Below, in pieces: positions 33,368 through 45,169 of a DNA stretch of 64,000 nucleotides. Origin of the DNA: Adineta ricciae (Eukaryota; Rotifera; Eurotatoria; Adinetida; Adinetidae); contig CAJNOJ010000325.1 in the NCBI GenBank assembly GCA_905250025.1, positions 43,512 through 107,511 on the forward strand, in the 5' to 3' direction. The notes beneath the pieces are model-generated. The model was not told the DNA's origin. It did not search any database and worked only from the letters and a program-made list of their open reading frames with translations. The position numbers and the translations under genes were made by a program. The first letter of the stretch is position 1. The number at the start of each line of letters is the position of its first letter.

Positions 33368-34898
33368 ATGCAGATCAATCAAGTTTCGAGCGAATTTCCC
33401 AAGTTACCAATAGATTCTTCTACACTCTCAGTGTCCACGGCGGTACTCAAGTATATGTTCTCTATTTTGTGTGTACTCTTATTTCGAATATTGTTTTCAC
33501 AGGCCGAAACCGTCATGGAATAAAATTCGACTCGCCATTTTTACTGTTCTGCTCTTTGCAGGCGTCGTTATTTCAACTGTGACGTATTGTCTTATTACCC
33601 GTCAGAATAATTCTTCATCAGAAGATGTTGAAACTGAAATTAGTACGAGTAGTACTTCAAAAAGAGTATCAACCACTGCCAAAGGTAGTACCACAGAGAC
33701 TTCTGTAGTAACAGCAACATGTAAGTACCGATCGATTGAATATAATACTCGAACAAATGCTTTCTTCGTTGAAAATTCAACTTGCACTAACCTGACTTTA
33801 ACCACTCAGTATGTTCAGATTTTCATTCATCCACTTGATATTTATAATTTAGCTGCACAATGTCAAGCGTTACCATTCAGCAACTACCAGTCTTACAGGA
33901 CTGGTAATATGCCTTGGTCGATTATCATCGCTGATTTGAACAATGATGACAACCAAGATATTGCTGTAGTTAACGCAAATGATCCAAGCGTCGCAATCTA
34001 TCTGAACTATGGGGATGGAACAGTCAGAAGTACTTCGTATATCCTTGTCGGAACATATTCTGTATTCGTTACTGCTGCTGATCTAAATAAAGACAATGCA
34101 ACAGATTTGATCGTGGCTCAAGCTTCAGCTAATAGCTTGGGGATGTTGCTCGGTTTTGGTAATGGAACTTTTAATGCACGTGTCAATTTTCCTGTCGGTG
34201 CTTATCCATATGGCGTAAGTGCTGCTGATTTCAACAATGATAGTCATCTTGATCTTGTTGCTGTTAACGATCACGACGACACTGCCAGCATCTTATTGGG
34301 ATTCAGTAATGGGACTTTTCAAAGCTACGATCTTTTGCCTACGGGTCTTGATGTAACAGCAGTCGTTACTGCTGACTTCAATAACGATCAATTTTTAGAT
34401 TTTGCAGTTACAGATTATTCAAGTAATACTGTAAGTGTATATCTTGGCTATGGCAATGGAAGCTTTCAACAACGTCAACCATATTCAACAGGAAGAAGTC
34501 CGTGGGGAATGGCCATAGCAGATTTTAACAATGACAACTGCATGGATATTGTTACTGCTAATTATGACGATAGCACGATGAGTGTACTGCTTGGCAACGG
34601 TAATGGTACATTTCGATCACAAATAGTATATTTAACTGGACCATATCCAATGTCAGTGGCGGTTGGAGATTTAAATAAAGATACAAAAATTGATATTGTC
34701 ACTGGTAGTAGTACTGGCAATTTCCTAAGCGTCTTCTTAAACAATGGAGACGGCACATTTGCAAAAGCAAAGAACTTAGCAACTGATGCACAACTATCAG
34801 CAGTGGCGATTGCAGATTTGAACGGTGATAATCGCCCGGATATCGTCACTACTAGTGTATCGACAAAAACTCTAAATATATTTTTAAACTCATGCTAA
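33368..34898 (+). CDS. Type II membrane protein with FG-GAP/VCBS repeats
   Basis: Two exons (33368-33450, 33503-34898) give 492 residues. After a 28-residue cytoplasmic start comes a TM anchor (LAIFTVLLFAGVVISTVTYC), a Ser/Thr-rich stalk, then about seven FG-GAP repeats with calcium-binding loops such as ADLNNDDNQDIAV and ADFNNDNCMDIV, alternating with F-x-x-G-x-x-P segments. These form an integrin-alpha-like beta-propeller facing outside. Binding partners are unknown. The repeats resemble bacterial VCBS proteins as well as animal ones. The long second exon is intronless. Confidence 0.83.
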
Positions 34899-36736
34899 AT
34901 CTTTGTTTTACTTTGATTAAGTTTCAAATAAAAGGTTTCGACAAATAAGTCATCAAATCAGTCTTTTGTTACAGTTACACCTTCACATACGCACTTCTCT
35001 TTGATAAAATGCCACAATGTTTGAAAAAATGCTGTACACATTCTAATCTTGAGAGCGTGACTGTGTTACAGTTATATATCTGTTTGTATTTTCTAAAACA
35101 GAACGCAGCAAGAGAAACGGAACTAAGCGTCAATCGAACCACGAGCCAGTCCAATGATGGCCGTCGTTACACAAATTGCACTATTCTTCGATTTCACCAC
35201 TTAACTACACTAGGATAGTCTGCACTCATTTTAGTAATTGTCATACATCGTCGATGGAATCCATTTCTCAACCATCAATGACAAAATGTACGCACTGTGC
35301 CAAATATCATCTTGAGAGTGAGGGCATTTCTTTTTGACGGAGATTAATGATCAACTGCCTTCAAGCTCTAGTATGTATTTCATGCATTAAATGACTGGCT
35401 CATGTAGAAATTGTTAGGCCATGGCCTATGCAACTATAATGTAATATCTACGTTATTTTTATACAGCTGCGGTATGAGAAAAGCGTGTGCAAATTAAACT
35501 TTTTGCCGGGCGATTTCTTCTTCTTGAGAGAGTTGTTTTGAAACTTGATCTCCTAACATCGTTCGCTGTAGAAGGCGTCGATCATGCTTTGATCGTAAAA
35601 CAAAACAACGCTTCCATTCAGGGCCATCCTTTGTAACATTAATACATCAAACTACGCGGATTCATTATAAGCGCAGGCGAGAGCATAGAAAAGAAACTAT
35701 TGATTACAACTATTTGTCCGTAATGATGATACTTCTCTTCTTTATCTAATCGATTTATATATCTATTCCCCAAACAATCTATTGGCTAACATTTCTGTAG
35801 GAAGAGAACGGTCTCAACACATCAAGCAAGATTTTTATACTAATTTCATTTGAATTACCTTGACAGAAATCTCCAACATATAGATGTTGAATCAAGACTT
35901 TCTGTAACTGAAAGATTAAAGAGTATGAATATTATGTGTTCTATAGATTATCACTTGAAATTCACGTACAAATACGATCTGTTGACAAAACGATATACTT
36001 TGACTAAAATTGATGAATGTCATCTCCCTAGAGCCATTATGTTTGAACATATTCTTCAAATGCCAAAACAACTTTTCGGCATAGGCATCTATTGATTATA
36101 CAAGCGCAGTAGAGTAGACTGACCAGAGACTATAAAGCCGAGCTCATTCAGCAATCTTCGCTCACATCTGATAATAGGTTCACTGAATCCATTTCCATCA
36201 ATTTATCTCTTGGAAGCACAACCAACGCTATGGTAATGCTACTTACGAAAGAAATTGACATAAATGCAAATAAAACGCAACCACAACTGTCGAAAAACAC
36301 TTCTATTCGAAGCTTATCAGCATGAAACCAAAGTGTTACTCATTTATCACTTAGAACACTGACGAACTAGAAGGATTGTATATTAAATAAAATCCGCCGG
36401 CAATCTCACGCCGTCTATTAAAACTATATGGATTTTTTCAGTAGGTTAGTTGGCTTGTTGTAGTGATATATTAGGTTTGATTTCATGTTGCTGCGCAGTA
36501 TGCTGAAGTGCTTCACCTTAGTTTTTCTGTTCTTCTGTACTTTAAAATTAAAGTAAGTACACTGGCTTGTCTTTCGCGGAAAGATTATACTGTCGATACT
36601 CACAGAATGAAAGAAGAAAAAAGTCAACGGAACACGCAGCGAACAATAATAGAAGAATGTTGCCGTCTCGCATTACATTTCTCCTTTTCTCGTTGCGCAG
36701 ACGTTTTATTACGGAATAGGATATTTTTTAAAGTAT
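34899..36736. other. Gene-poor stretch with small frames
   Basis: No confident gene. A 50-codon minus-strand frame at 35494-35646 has coding-like composition and is listed separately. Other frames are short and featureless. Confidence 0.4.
35494..35646 (-). other. Short orphan frame, possible last exon
   Basis: The frame between stops reads a charged, helix-prone peptide (WKRCFVLRSKHDRRLLQRTM, then KQLSQEEEIARQKV and a stop). The amphipathic, Arg/Gln-rich content looks like a real C-terminal exon, but no upstream exon or family was recognised. Confidence 0.25.
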
Positions 36737-38062
36737 ATGGCTCACAATACAGAACTAGTTCTTGGTTTGATTGATAAACATACCGATCAAGGCTGTCGTT
36801 ATCCAATGTTGCATGGAGCTTTGCTAGAAATACCCGCCTTATGCAAAAGTGACAGCATCGAAACAAGCGCCTTCAACGATGAAAATGAATGTACGCAATA
36901 TTTACAAAGAAATAGCAAGAAACGAATAGTTTTAATCGCAGTCGACCAGTCGTATGAAGGTTTTTTCCAGGAAATCATTCGAAATTATCCAGATGTGTTT
37001 GTTAGACCACCGTCAGAATGTGCACGAATCTCCCTCTATATGCTGTGCTGTGCCAATAGTGGTAAAAGAAAAAGCCGAGTTGAAGATGATCAACTGCATA
37101 CAAAAATCTTTGAAACGGAGGCTGCTCTTTTGGTTCAACTAATGATCGATATTGGAGATCATTTCAGCTGCCTTGGCCAAAACCAGTTCAATAAGAGAAC
37201 GTGTAAATCGGTCACTGAAGCAGTAAAATATTTTTCCCAAGCAAATACATTCTTCGTACGATCAACCGATTATCAAAGATCAATGGCAGCCGATGGTCGC
37301 AAGGCAATCATTGACAAGCAGATAACAAAAGCGAGTCAACTACTCGAAAAGGTAAGAAACGACTCCATTAATCGATCTATTGCTTATGCCGACACACCTA
37401 TTGCAAATGACACGCCAGTAATTGGCTGTACTCCTGATGATGTCTGCGACTATTACACACTTCTGAGTCAGAATAATATTCCGGCGAGCAGGCATGAAAT
37501 CTTTCCACCGACGTACATCCACTCAACTGGATCAGTTCGCGCAGAAGGAACAAACGACAATTCCAATGATAATATTTACATTGTTGGAGATTCATTTCCT
37601 GAAGAAATTTCTGAACACCTTCTCACAGTCTTGAGATCAATTTTAATCACAGGCCAAATAGTTGTCCAGAACAGACAACACTATCTGCAGTTGCCAGATG
37701 TGCCCGATACGCCGACGGTTGTTCTCTCCCTTACAACTGATGATGACAAGTCGCTGTTGGAAAAACTATGTTTACGTAGTCGACCTCCGGCAATTTATGT
37801 GCTAGGATCACAGCCAAGTACTCAAAATGAAAAGGAAATCTTTTTCAGAAAATACTTTGCCATTTGCTACATGTCTACTAATCCAGAAGAGTTGGCTGTT
37901 CGAATAGCAATTGATATGGCACTGCAAAATCGAATCTTGGGCGATCGACATGCTCGAAATAAGGATAAGAGAAATGCAGGAAGAAACTACAATCAATGCA
38001 TTGGAATCTTAAACGAACTGAATAGTTTTGCTGAAAGCCGAGCTGCTGGCCGCAGTGGCTAA
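36737..38062 (+). CDS. Uncharacterised protein with two tandem ART-TPR-type N-terminal-like modules
   Basis: The single exon gives 441 residues with no named domain. Two halves look related: each has a beta-rich core with a hydrophobic strand (KKRIVLIAVDQS; TPTVVLSLTTDD), a second strand before a Pro (DVFVRPPS; AIYVLGSQPS), then a helical part (LLVQLMIDIGDHFSCLGQ; LAVRIAIDMALQNRILGD). The first half, including NECTQYLQ, resembles the N-terminal module of the nearby ART-TPR protein (DECVDFLTD then TVFLMVSEM). I infer a shared Rossmann- or receiver-like module whose function is unknown. There is no signal peptide. Confidence 0.62.
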   Translation: MAHNTELVLGLIDKHTDQGCRYPMLHGALLEIPALCKSDSIETSAFNDENECTQYLQRNSKKRIVLIAVDQSYEGFFQEIIRNYPDVFVRPPSECARISLYMLCCANSGKRKSRVEDDQLHTKIFETEAALLVQLMIDIGDHFSCLGQNQFNKRTCKSVTEAVKYFSQANTFFVRSTDYQRSMAADGRKAIIDKQITKASQLLEKVRNDSINRSIAYADTPIANDTPVIGCTPDDVCDYYTLLSQNNIPASRHEIFPPTYIHSTGSVRAEGTNDNSNDNIYIVGDSFPEEISEHLLTVLRSILITGQIVVQNRQHYLQLPDVPDTPTVVLSLTTDDDKSLLEKLCLRSRPPAIYVLGSQPSTQNEKEIFFRKYFAICYMSTNPEELAVRIAIDMALQNRILGDRHARNKDKRNAGRNYNQCIGILNELNSFAESRAAGRSG

Positions 38063-38273
38063 GAGGGAAGGTGTACAGTGATATCGTTTATGCTACTATA
38101 TTTTACTATATATACCCTCAGTTTTTTTTAAATAATGAAAAGAATTTAACTATGCTTTTTTGTTCATGTATATATATATATAAACTTTATATACTCGAAC
38201 GCGAGACGTTGAGAATCATGTCGAAATGTTCACTTCATGCTACGTATTTTAGATTTTTTTCTCTGCTCCATAT

Positions 38274-38735
38274 ATGAATAACCGACTTGTTGTTCTTCTT
38301 GATCCACCTAGTCGACAACTACCTGCTCAAAGTAATCTTGGACATCGCGTTCAACATTTTCTTAATAGAGATATATGCATTCAACACATACTAACTCAAA
38401 TGCCAAACTATCAGCGAATTGATTTTTTTCTATCTTCTCACGAACGAACACTGGTTGGAGCTGAAATAGCTTTACTCCAAAACGTTTATTTTCACATCTA
38501 CTACCCGACCAACGATGACATTCCAAATGACTACAATAATCCATGCATGTGGATCAAAACCTTCGAAGAACGCGAACTGTGGATGAGAATTAGTTTTACA
38601 ATCTATCATCATGATTGGATGTCGCATGTCGAAAATAATTTCGGTGATGCAACTCTTAACGTTTTAAGAAATACATATAATATACTTTTGCAAGAAGTAC
38701 AAGCAGCACAACTGAGCGTGGAAACTTCGGAATAG
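38274..38735 (+). CDS. Small uncharacterised protein, possibly same module as neighbours
   Basis: A single frame of 153 residues starts MNNRLVVLLDPPSRQ and has a central hydrophobic segment (NVYFHIYYPTNDD) similar in position and pattern to RIYIFDEN of the ART-TPR N-terminal module, then a helical end. It may be a stand-alone copy of that module. It lies between the two-module protein and the convergent ART-TPR gene, whose stop is 281 bp away. Function unknown. Confidence 0.5.
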   Translation: MNNRLVVLLDPPSRQLPAQSNLGHRVQHFLNRDICIQHILTQMPNYQRIDFFLSSHERTLVGAEIALLQNVYFHIYYPTNDDIPNDYNNPCMWIKTFEERELWMRISFTIYHHDWMSHVENNFGDATLNVLRNTYNILLQEVQAAQLSVETSE

Positions 38736-39016
38736 ATGTCATATATCTGATTGATAAGCTGGTGAACAACGTTTGCGGTGATGGAAACTTCGGGAGCACT
38801 ATGATTCGCGGCTGATGACTGTCCTCGTTTACTCAACATCTCAAGAACAACTTACTTCTGTCTGTGATAAAGAATTTTTCCTGATCAACTAATCTCTGTT
38901 AGCTAAATTGATTTATTCATTTTATCGATAGTTTAGCAAATTAGATTATTATTTTTTTGTTCCGTTATAACGAATTTGAATAAATTTATGAAGAAAATAT
39001 TCTCCAAGTCTTACGA

Positions 39017-41626
39017 TCAGATGATTTCTTTCACCTCGTTAATGGAAAGTTTCAATAGTTCGAGATATTTATGATTTGACGGGAGAACTTTTTCGAAAAT
39101 TTGAAGCGCTCTCTCTAGACATTGAAGTGCTTTGGAATACTGAGCCACTATTTTGCACATTACGCCCATGTTCCAGTAACTGGCAGCTAAATCAGGATGT
39201 TCGAAAGGAAGACAATTTTTGAAAATATCGTTCGATTTTTCCAAGAACGCCAGTGCCTTGAAATATTCACCCATGTTGCAATGTAGCTGGCCAATGTTAT
39301 TGTACAAAGTGGCTAATGAAGGATGACTAGGAGGGAGGTATTGATCATATATTTTCTGTGCTTTTCCAAACGATTCAAGTGCTTTCAGGTGATCACCGGC
39401 AATGCTATGCAATTGCCCAATGTTGTTGCATACTGTAGCCAATAGTAGGTAGTCTGGTAAGACAGTTATTTCCAAAACCTGATATGCTTTTTGATAAAAT
39501 TCGAATGCTTTTGGATGATTCATCATTGCGAAATGTACCTGAGCAAGATTGTTGTAGCATGACGCAAATTCAGGATCATTCAAAGGAAGACTATCTTCCA
39601 GAATGTCACAAGCTTTTGCGCAAAATTCGAGTGCTTTCAAAAAGTCAAACATGCTGACATACACTGTACCAACGTTACTATATGAAGTGGCTAATGAACG
39701 ATAATTTAGTGGAATGGCTTTTTCTTTAATTTCGATCGATTTTGTATAAAATTCGATTGCTTTTAAATAGTTACCCATCTTACTATGAATTGCAGCAATA
39801 TTATTGTAAGAGAGAGCAAATTCAGGATGATTCGGCGGAAGAGATAATTTCCAAATTTTAAGCGCCTTCTCATAAAAGTCAAGTGCCTTCGTGTAGATAC
39901 CTGCTTTGCTAGCTATCTGACCGATGTTGTGGTAACATGAAGCCAACATGGGGTGGTTTGACGGCAAAGCCATTTCCCAGATTCGACGTGCCTCTTCAGA
40001 AAATTCAAACGCTTTTGAATACTGACCAATATTGTCATATACACAACTGATGTTATTGTATGATACAGCCAAATCAGGGTCACTCGCCGACAGGATTTTT
40101 CTTTTTAAGCTGATTGCTTTTTGATAGAATTCGAGTGCGTTCGTGTGATCAGACATTCTGTTGTAGGCTAGTCCGATACTATTGTAAATGTTAGCCAAAG
40201 CACGATCGTCTTTTTTCAAAGCGTTCAGCAGGATCTCTAAAGTTTTCTCATTGAATGAGATAGCTTCTTTGTACTGTCCTTGATGGATTCGTATCTCTCC
40301 GAGTTGGTAGTAGCAAGATGCTTTGCCATTCTCAGTCTTGGTCTTCTTGAGTAACTCGGTGAAAAGTATTTCAGCTTGAGTGAAATGGCCTACTCTAATC
40401 ATCAGTTTACCCATGCGGTGCCATCCTTTGCCGTCGATTTCTTTTTGCATTCGACCCATGAGTCCGGCAAGTTGCGGATCGTTGTCATCGGTCAATGTCA
40501 CTTGTACTTCCCACACAAGATTGTTTTTCATTGAGGGTTTTATTTCAATCACGCGAAAGACACTATGCATTGAGAAGAGAATTTCTTCTTCTGTTCTCAT
40601 AGCACTGTATGCGTCGATCGATGCAAATGGAGTAGTCGACTCCGAATTAACTGTCATAATAAAAAGCACGCTCACTATCCCATTGTCTTGGTCCAATATA
40701 CTTTCAGCAAATGCCCAAGCAACATCGTGATCTTTACTAGTGGATAAGAAACTGTTAAATGCGAGAAGGCCACCCTTAATATCGAGCAGATGTTGAAAAT
40801 CTTGTTGACTAAGTCCTTGGCCACGATAAACTGTCAGCCGATTCTCAAGTGCACTCGACTGTTCTTTATGAAGCGTTTCCAGTTGTTGATGAAGTTTTCG
40901 TATAAAAAAGCCCATTTTGATCATTGCTTCCGTATTGAATGTTCGCAGAGCACAATTGAGCATACCGTAGATAAAAGTACCGCTAGTATACCACCAAATC
41001 GACGATTGGTTATGATACTCATGTTGAAAACGATTCAACTGAGATTCAGAAACACCCTGTTGCCGACAATAGTTGATAAGATCTTTCAAAGAGTCTGTAA
41101 CATTGTCATCATTGAATTCTAATAGAATTTCTTTGAATATCATTGAGTACATGTAGGTTGGTTCCAATTGATCGAGATTGTGCTCACCTGATAATGGTGT
41201 TGTTTTCAGAGACTGCTTTGCAATGAAACTTATGGGTATCATGGCATAATCACATTGACGTGCCGATGCTCGAAGCGAGTCGCATAGGAGCTTGATTTCA
41301 GTAAAGGATCCGACAACTTTCGCCCATTCATTGCATGATGTTTTATTTTCATCAAAGATATAAATACGATACAGATGAGGAACATCGTGAATAAGTGGTA
41401 CTAGTTGTTTGCTCAACATTTCCGACACCATAAGGAACACTGTTCGATCGTCGATATCCGTAAGAAAGTCAACACATTCATCCGACTGCGTAAATATAGT
41501 GATTTCATTAACAACATTGCGCAGTTGTGCAAGTACGTCCTTCGAATTTTGATGAAATCGATCATCCAGCCAGAGAAGTAAGTAGTTTTGGATGCAAGAT
41601 CCTTGAAATCGGGTAGTGGATGACAT
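39017..41626 (-). CDS. ADP-ribosyltransferase with N-terminal sensor-like module and C-terminal TPRs
   Basis: A single exon encodes 869 residues from the ATG at 41624-41626; the frame stays open upstream but has no ATG. Residues about 40-120 form the N-terminal module. The ART domain has the R-S-E triad of arginine-specific transferases: R268 in TVYRGQG, STS at 295-297 (FNSFLSTS) and EEE at 346-348 (RTEEEILFS). From about residue 400 there are ten or so TPRs of kinesin-light-chain type (ALEFYQKAISLKRKIL, YNNIGQLH). The enzyme would transfer ADP-ribose from NAD to proteins selected by the TPRs; substrates are unknown. The 5' part is duplicated at the left end of the window. Confidence 0.87.
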   Translation of the reverse strand: MSSTTRFQGSCIQNYLLLWLDDRFHQNSKDVLAQLRNVVNEITIFTQSDECVDFLTDIDDRTVFLMVSEMLSKQLVPLIHDVPHLYRIYIFDENKTSCNEWAKVVGSFTEIKLLCDSLRASARQCDYAMIPISFIAKQSLKTTPLSGEHNLDQLEPTYMYSMIFKEILLEFNDDNVTDSLKDLINYCRQQGVSESQLNRFQHEYHNQSSIWWYTSGTFIYGMLNCALRTFNTEAMIKMGFFIRKLHQQLETLHKEQSSALENRLTVYRGQGLSQQDFQHLLDIKGGLLAFNSFLSTSKDHDVAWAFAESILDQDNGIVSVLFIMTVNSESTTPFASIDAYSAMRTEEEILFSMHSVFRVIEIKPSMKNNLVWEVQVTLTDDNDPQLAGLMGRMQKEIDGKGWHRMGKLMIRVGHFTQAEILFTELLKKTKTENGKASCYYQLGEIRIHQGQYKEAISFNEKTLEILLNALKKDDRALANIYNSIGLAYNRMSDHTNALEFYQKAISLKRKILSASDPDLAVSYNNISCVYDNIGQYSKAFEFSEEARRIWEMALPSNHPMLASCYHNIGQIASKAGIYTKALDFYEKALKIWKLSLPPNHPEFALSYNNIAAIHSKMGNYLKAIEFYTKSIEIKEKAIPLNYRSLATSYSNVGTVYVSMFDFLKALEFCAKACDILEDSLPLNDPEFASCYNNLAQVHFAMMNHPKAFEFYQKAYQVLEITVLPDYLLLATVCNNIGQLHSIAGDHLKALESFGKAQKIYDQYLPPSHPSLATLYNNIGQLHCNMGEYFKALAFLEKSNDIFKNCLPFEHPDLAASYWNMGVMCKIVAQYSKALQCLERALQIFEKVLPSNHKYLELLKLSINEVKEII

Positions 41627-44326
41627 GTTGTCGACGCTGCACAGCCAATTTTGTTTAAGATGAAGTGAAAACGTGCTTCTCGAAGAAAATGTCAATAGAA
41701 GCACCACCAAACATATCTTTAATGACTGTGATATTTTTCATTCTACGTTTCTCATAGAGCAAATTTTCATTGTAAATAATCGAAAGAAATTCAAGCAGCA
41801 AATCTACATGAGTGGCAAAAAGAAAGAAGGTTAGTTATGCAAGGCACGTCTGTGCTAAACGCGAGTGTCATTGATCCTGTTTGACTGTTCTTTCGGTTGT
41901 GAAACTCGAATCGAAGGAGCATTCACATACACAAAGCGTTGAACCACTGGTTTGCGTTTCTTTGCTCGTTTTTCTCGCCGAATACGTTCTAGTTCTTCGC
42001 GTGTCGGATCAATACCAAAGCAATATTTCAATATATCCATAATAATAACAAATGCAGCTACAGTTATCATCGCAAGAATCGCTATATATGATACAGACTT
42101 CGATACAGTCTTATAGATGACTATTTTCGTCGCAGTTATCTCACAATGACGACCAGAGAAACTACTACTGAGACATTCGCATGAATAATTCAGTAACAAC
42201 GGTCGACAAATACCATTGTTCTGACAGGTTACATTAATACAATAGTTTATTTTCGTCTCACATCGCCTGCCCTGCCATCCTGGCGCGCATATACAAGTGG
42301 ATGCACCGGCACAGGTGCCTAAAGTAAAAGAATAATTCATTTTTGACATTCAAAAGGAAATAGAAGTCGTCTAATACCATTATTGAAGCAAGTGCCATTT
42401 TTACATAGTCGATGATCGAATTGACATCGTGTTCCATTAAAACCAGGTGGGCATAAACAGCTATACCAGGGAACGTCATTTATGTTATCGCAAGTGCCGT
42501 CATTTAGACACGGGTTCAGAATTGCACAGGAAGTGCCTGGTAATTTGCAGTCGATGCCAATGTTCGATGAATTTGGACATGTAGGGGTGAAAAATAGTGG
42601 TGTAACTAAATCACAGAACATTCTATATGGAAATATTAGTAATCTTCAGGTTCCTTTTAAACTTATAGCGAGATATCGTATGATACCCTCTCTCTCTTTT
42701 TTTATAGATCTTTCCGATAGAAGGAGACAAACAAACCTTGTTGAACGTCAGTTGTCAGTGGATAAGTAGTTGTGTAATCTAAATTGGATGATTTTTCTAT
42801 TACGTAAGCTATACTCCACCAATGATTTGAAACTTACCGCAAGACTTTGTCATGAATACAAATTTCTGAATTCGATGATTATTTTGATCACTTACAAAAA
42901 TATTTCCATAATTATCAAAACTAAAAGTACTTGGACGTGATAGTTGATTAGCCAGGGAACCTGGCCCATCACATCCTATTATACATCGGTAACCATTTGG
43001 TCCTGTTCTAATTATACGACCATTACCAGGTTCCAAGATGAATATATAGTTTTCAGCATCAAGTAAAATTCCTGTAGGAAAATAAAGTGTGATATTATTC
43101 TCCGTTGATCCTTGTCCGGCAATTGTCGTGGCAGTAGACTGTCCTAGTGGAAACCATTGAATACGATGATTATAGCAATCTGCTACGTATAAATCAAAAT
43201 TCACGTCAACAAAGATTCCTTGAGGATAGTCTAGCTGATTCGGTGCACTGCCATTAACACCTGTACCAGCAACAATATTGATCGTCATCTTATCGTCATT
43301 CAACCATCTTTTAACTACCGTATGATTTTTCGTTTGTGAACAATATAAAGTATCGTTGGTGTCGACAAAAAGGCCAAAACAAAAAGCGGTAGTGTTCAGC
43401 ACAACAACAGAAGCATTTGTCCCTGATATCCATTTGTCGACTGCACGATATAAGTGGTTGTATGCAATGTAAATGTCACCAGTACCGGTCACAAAGATAG
43501 ACCATGAATTATAAACACTATTGGGAATGACTTGTGTGGGATCGATACTATCGTTATGCCAAATTAAAACTTGTTTGGTGTTTTGATTAACGACATAGAC
43601 CCAATTGTTGGCATCGACAAAAACGGCGAGAGGATTTTGCCCGGATATTGTCTGATTAGCAAAGGTGATGCCCAATGTATTCCACGATGCTGTTGAACAA
43701 AAAATTGGTCGATTACACGAAAATGCTATAATATAAGTAATAGTAGAACATGTTCAATGCTGTTTAAAATATGAGTATTTGAGAAACAGTTAGATAAGAC
43801 TTTAATCTGAAGTCTTTATCTAGATTTTATCGCATCGAGAGAACAAAATTAATTTTTACATAGACTTACTTGGTTTGTGTCCGTCGATAACCGATGAAAT
43901 AAACATCCCTATAATAACTGCATTAACTGTGCACCACATCTTACAGATAAAGTGAATCTAAATAAACGATCAGTCTACAGAATAGCTAGATATTCTTACT
44001 ACTGTAGTTGTTGCACGAGAAAGTATAAAGAAAAGGATCGTGTTTGGCCTACTTCAATCATGGAAAAGAGAAATATGAGAAGTGAGTGAAAACTGCTAGA
44101 TTATCAAAATAACCAACTGAACGTGATTTCAAACACAGTAAGATGATATCAGCAGAAAAAGAACAGGATATCAATTTATAAATTCAATAAGAATTGGCGT
44201 CAATAGTTATTCTATCTCCAGTCATGCTTATTTTATAAAAACAAAACTTGATAGCTTTTGCTAGAATGTGAAACATATTTTAATAGTTTGTTTATTTCCA
44301 TCGGCAACCGGGACTCTGTGAATATT
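41170..44326. repeat. Segmental duplication, right copy (direct repeat of 1-3172)
   Basis: This is the intact copy of the block described at the left edge. It covers the 5' part of the ART-TPR gene, the intergenic DNA and the whole NHL/EGF gene with upstream sequence. The match ends near 44326, where ATTTTCTTTTCGAAGAAAAT replaces the left copy's downstream sequence. The extent beyond 41170 into the ART-TPR gene cannot be tested. Confidence 0.95.
41855..43939 (-). CDS. NHL beta-propeller / EGF type I membrane protein, intact copy
   Basis: Five exons (43870-43939, 42838-43725, 42733-42778, 42378-42622, 41855-42318) close in phase to 570 residues. Exon 1 is a signal peptide (MWCTVNAVIIGMFISSVIDG). 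Exon 2 encodes NHL repeats (YPQGIFVDVNFDLYVADCYN, LYFPTGILLDAENYIF). Exon 3 is a Thr-rich linker; its donor was chosen because it alone keeps both gene copies in frame. EGF-like modules follow (NPCLNDGTCD; CQNNGIC; GWQGRRCE), then one TM helix (YIAILAMITVAAFVIIMDIL) and a basic tail. Likely an extracellular binding protein of the bdelloid-expanded NHL family; the ligand is unknown. Confidence 0.82.
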
Positions 44327-44825
44327 TTCTTTTCGAAGAAAATTCAATGTGAAAATCGAATGTAATAATGACGGCCTTCATAGGAACGTTTACGATCAAA
44401 CGCGAGTTAATGTATACCAGATATTGAAATCTTCCAATTCATCGATATAGTTCATGCATTTGTGCGATCGACGGAAACTGATTTAAATATGTATAACATT
44501 TGAAGCGGAACAAATTCAATTGAGGGTAAGTCAATAATATTCTTTGAATTAGACGTTCGCTCTCAACACAAATCCGAAGTTGGCGAAGACTTTCCACGAA
44601 AGCTTTCGTTGATCTTGAATAATTAAATTCTTGCTAATTTTCGATCGAGCATGTTTCTAAATAACGATATGCGTCCGTAAAGATCGATTCGTTGAGTTTT
44701 GTAGTGCAGCCTAGTAAACGCAAATGTTCCACTAGCAGATATTACCTAGGATTATCAAATGCATTCAGTTCATCGAATGATATCATTGCCCACCACTGGA
44801 TGCAAAATCTACAAAGGTGCAAAGA

Positions 44826-45169
44826 ATGGATAGTGTGAATTTAAGTACTGAAATTGATAAAGACGGGATTTTGCTTTATAGTCATGAATTAAAGAAGCTT
44901 AAAGCAGGTTTCAGATGTATTTTGTGAGTATTTTTCGCTTAGGTTGACTGTTGAGTGTCATATTCATACGAAGATTAGAATGTGCCATTGATGAACAAAG
45001 TTCGTCAGAAGAATGAACTATATTTCATTATGACGATATCTATGATAGCACAAAACGATTGATTTGTGTTTATTGTGAAAAGAGGCACAACTACCATGCA
45101 AAGTGTTCCACTCATAAACACATTAGCAAACAATTAGCTGAACAAGAAATAAATCTGAGGTGTTGTTGA
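44826..45169 (+). pseudogene. B-box/zinc-binding protein relic
   Basis: A short exon-like frame starts at 44826 and is followed, after a possible intron, by sequence encoding RLICVYCEKRHNYHAKCSTH and KHISKQLAEQEI, a Cys/His-rich motif like the zinc finger of bdelloid B-box proteins. In that frame a TGA at 45014-45016 interrupts the sequence just before the finger. The frame ends at 45169 with no coiled coil. I read it as a decayed copy of a gene like the one at 48976-49698. Confidence 0.4.

Noticed and set aside
40380-41122. Plus-strand frames of 116 and 110 codons
   Set aside because: They are antisense shadows of the ART-TPR gene, which has catalytic motifs and TPRs in its own frame.
41626-41710. 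N-terminal extension of the ART-TPR protein with a hydrophobic, signal-like start
   Set aside because: The extension has no ATG (it would need TTG), and an upstream stop closes the frame; the ATG at 41624-41626 is preferred.
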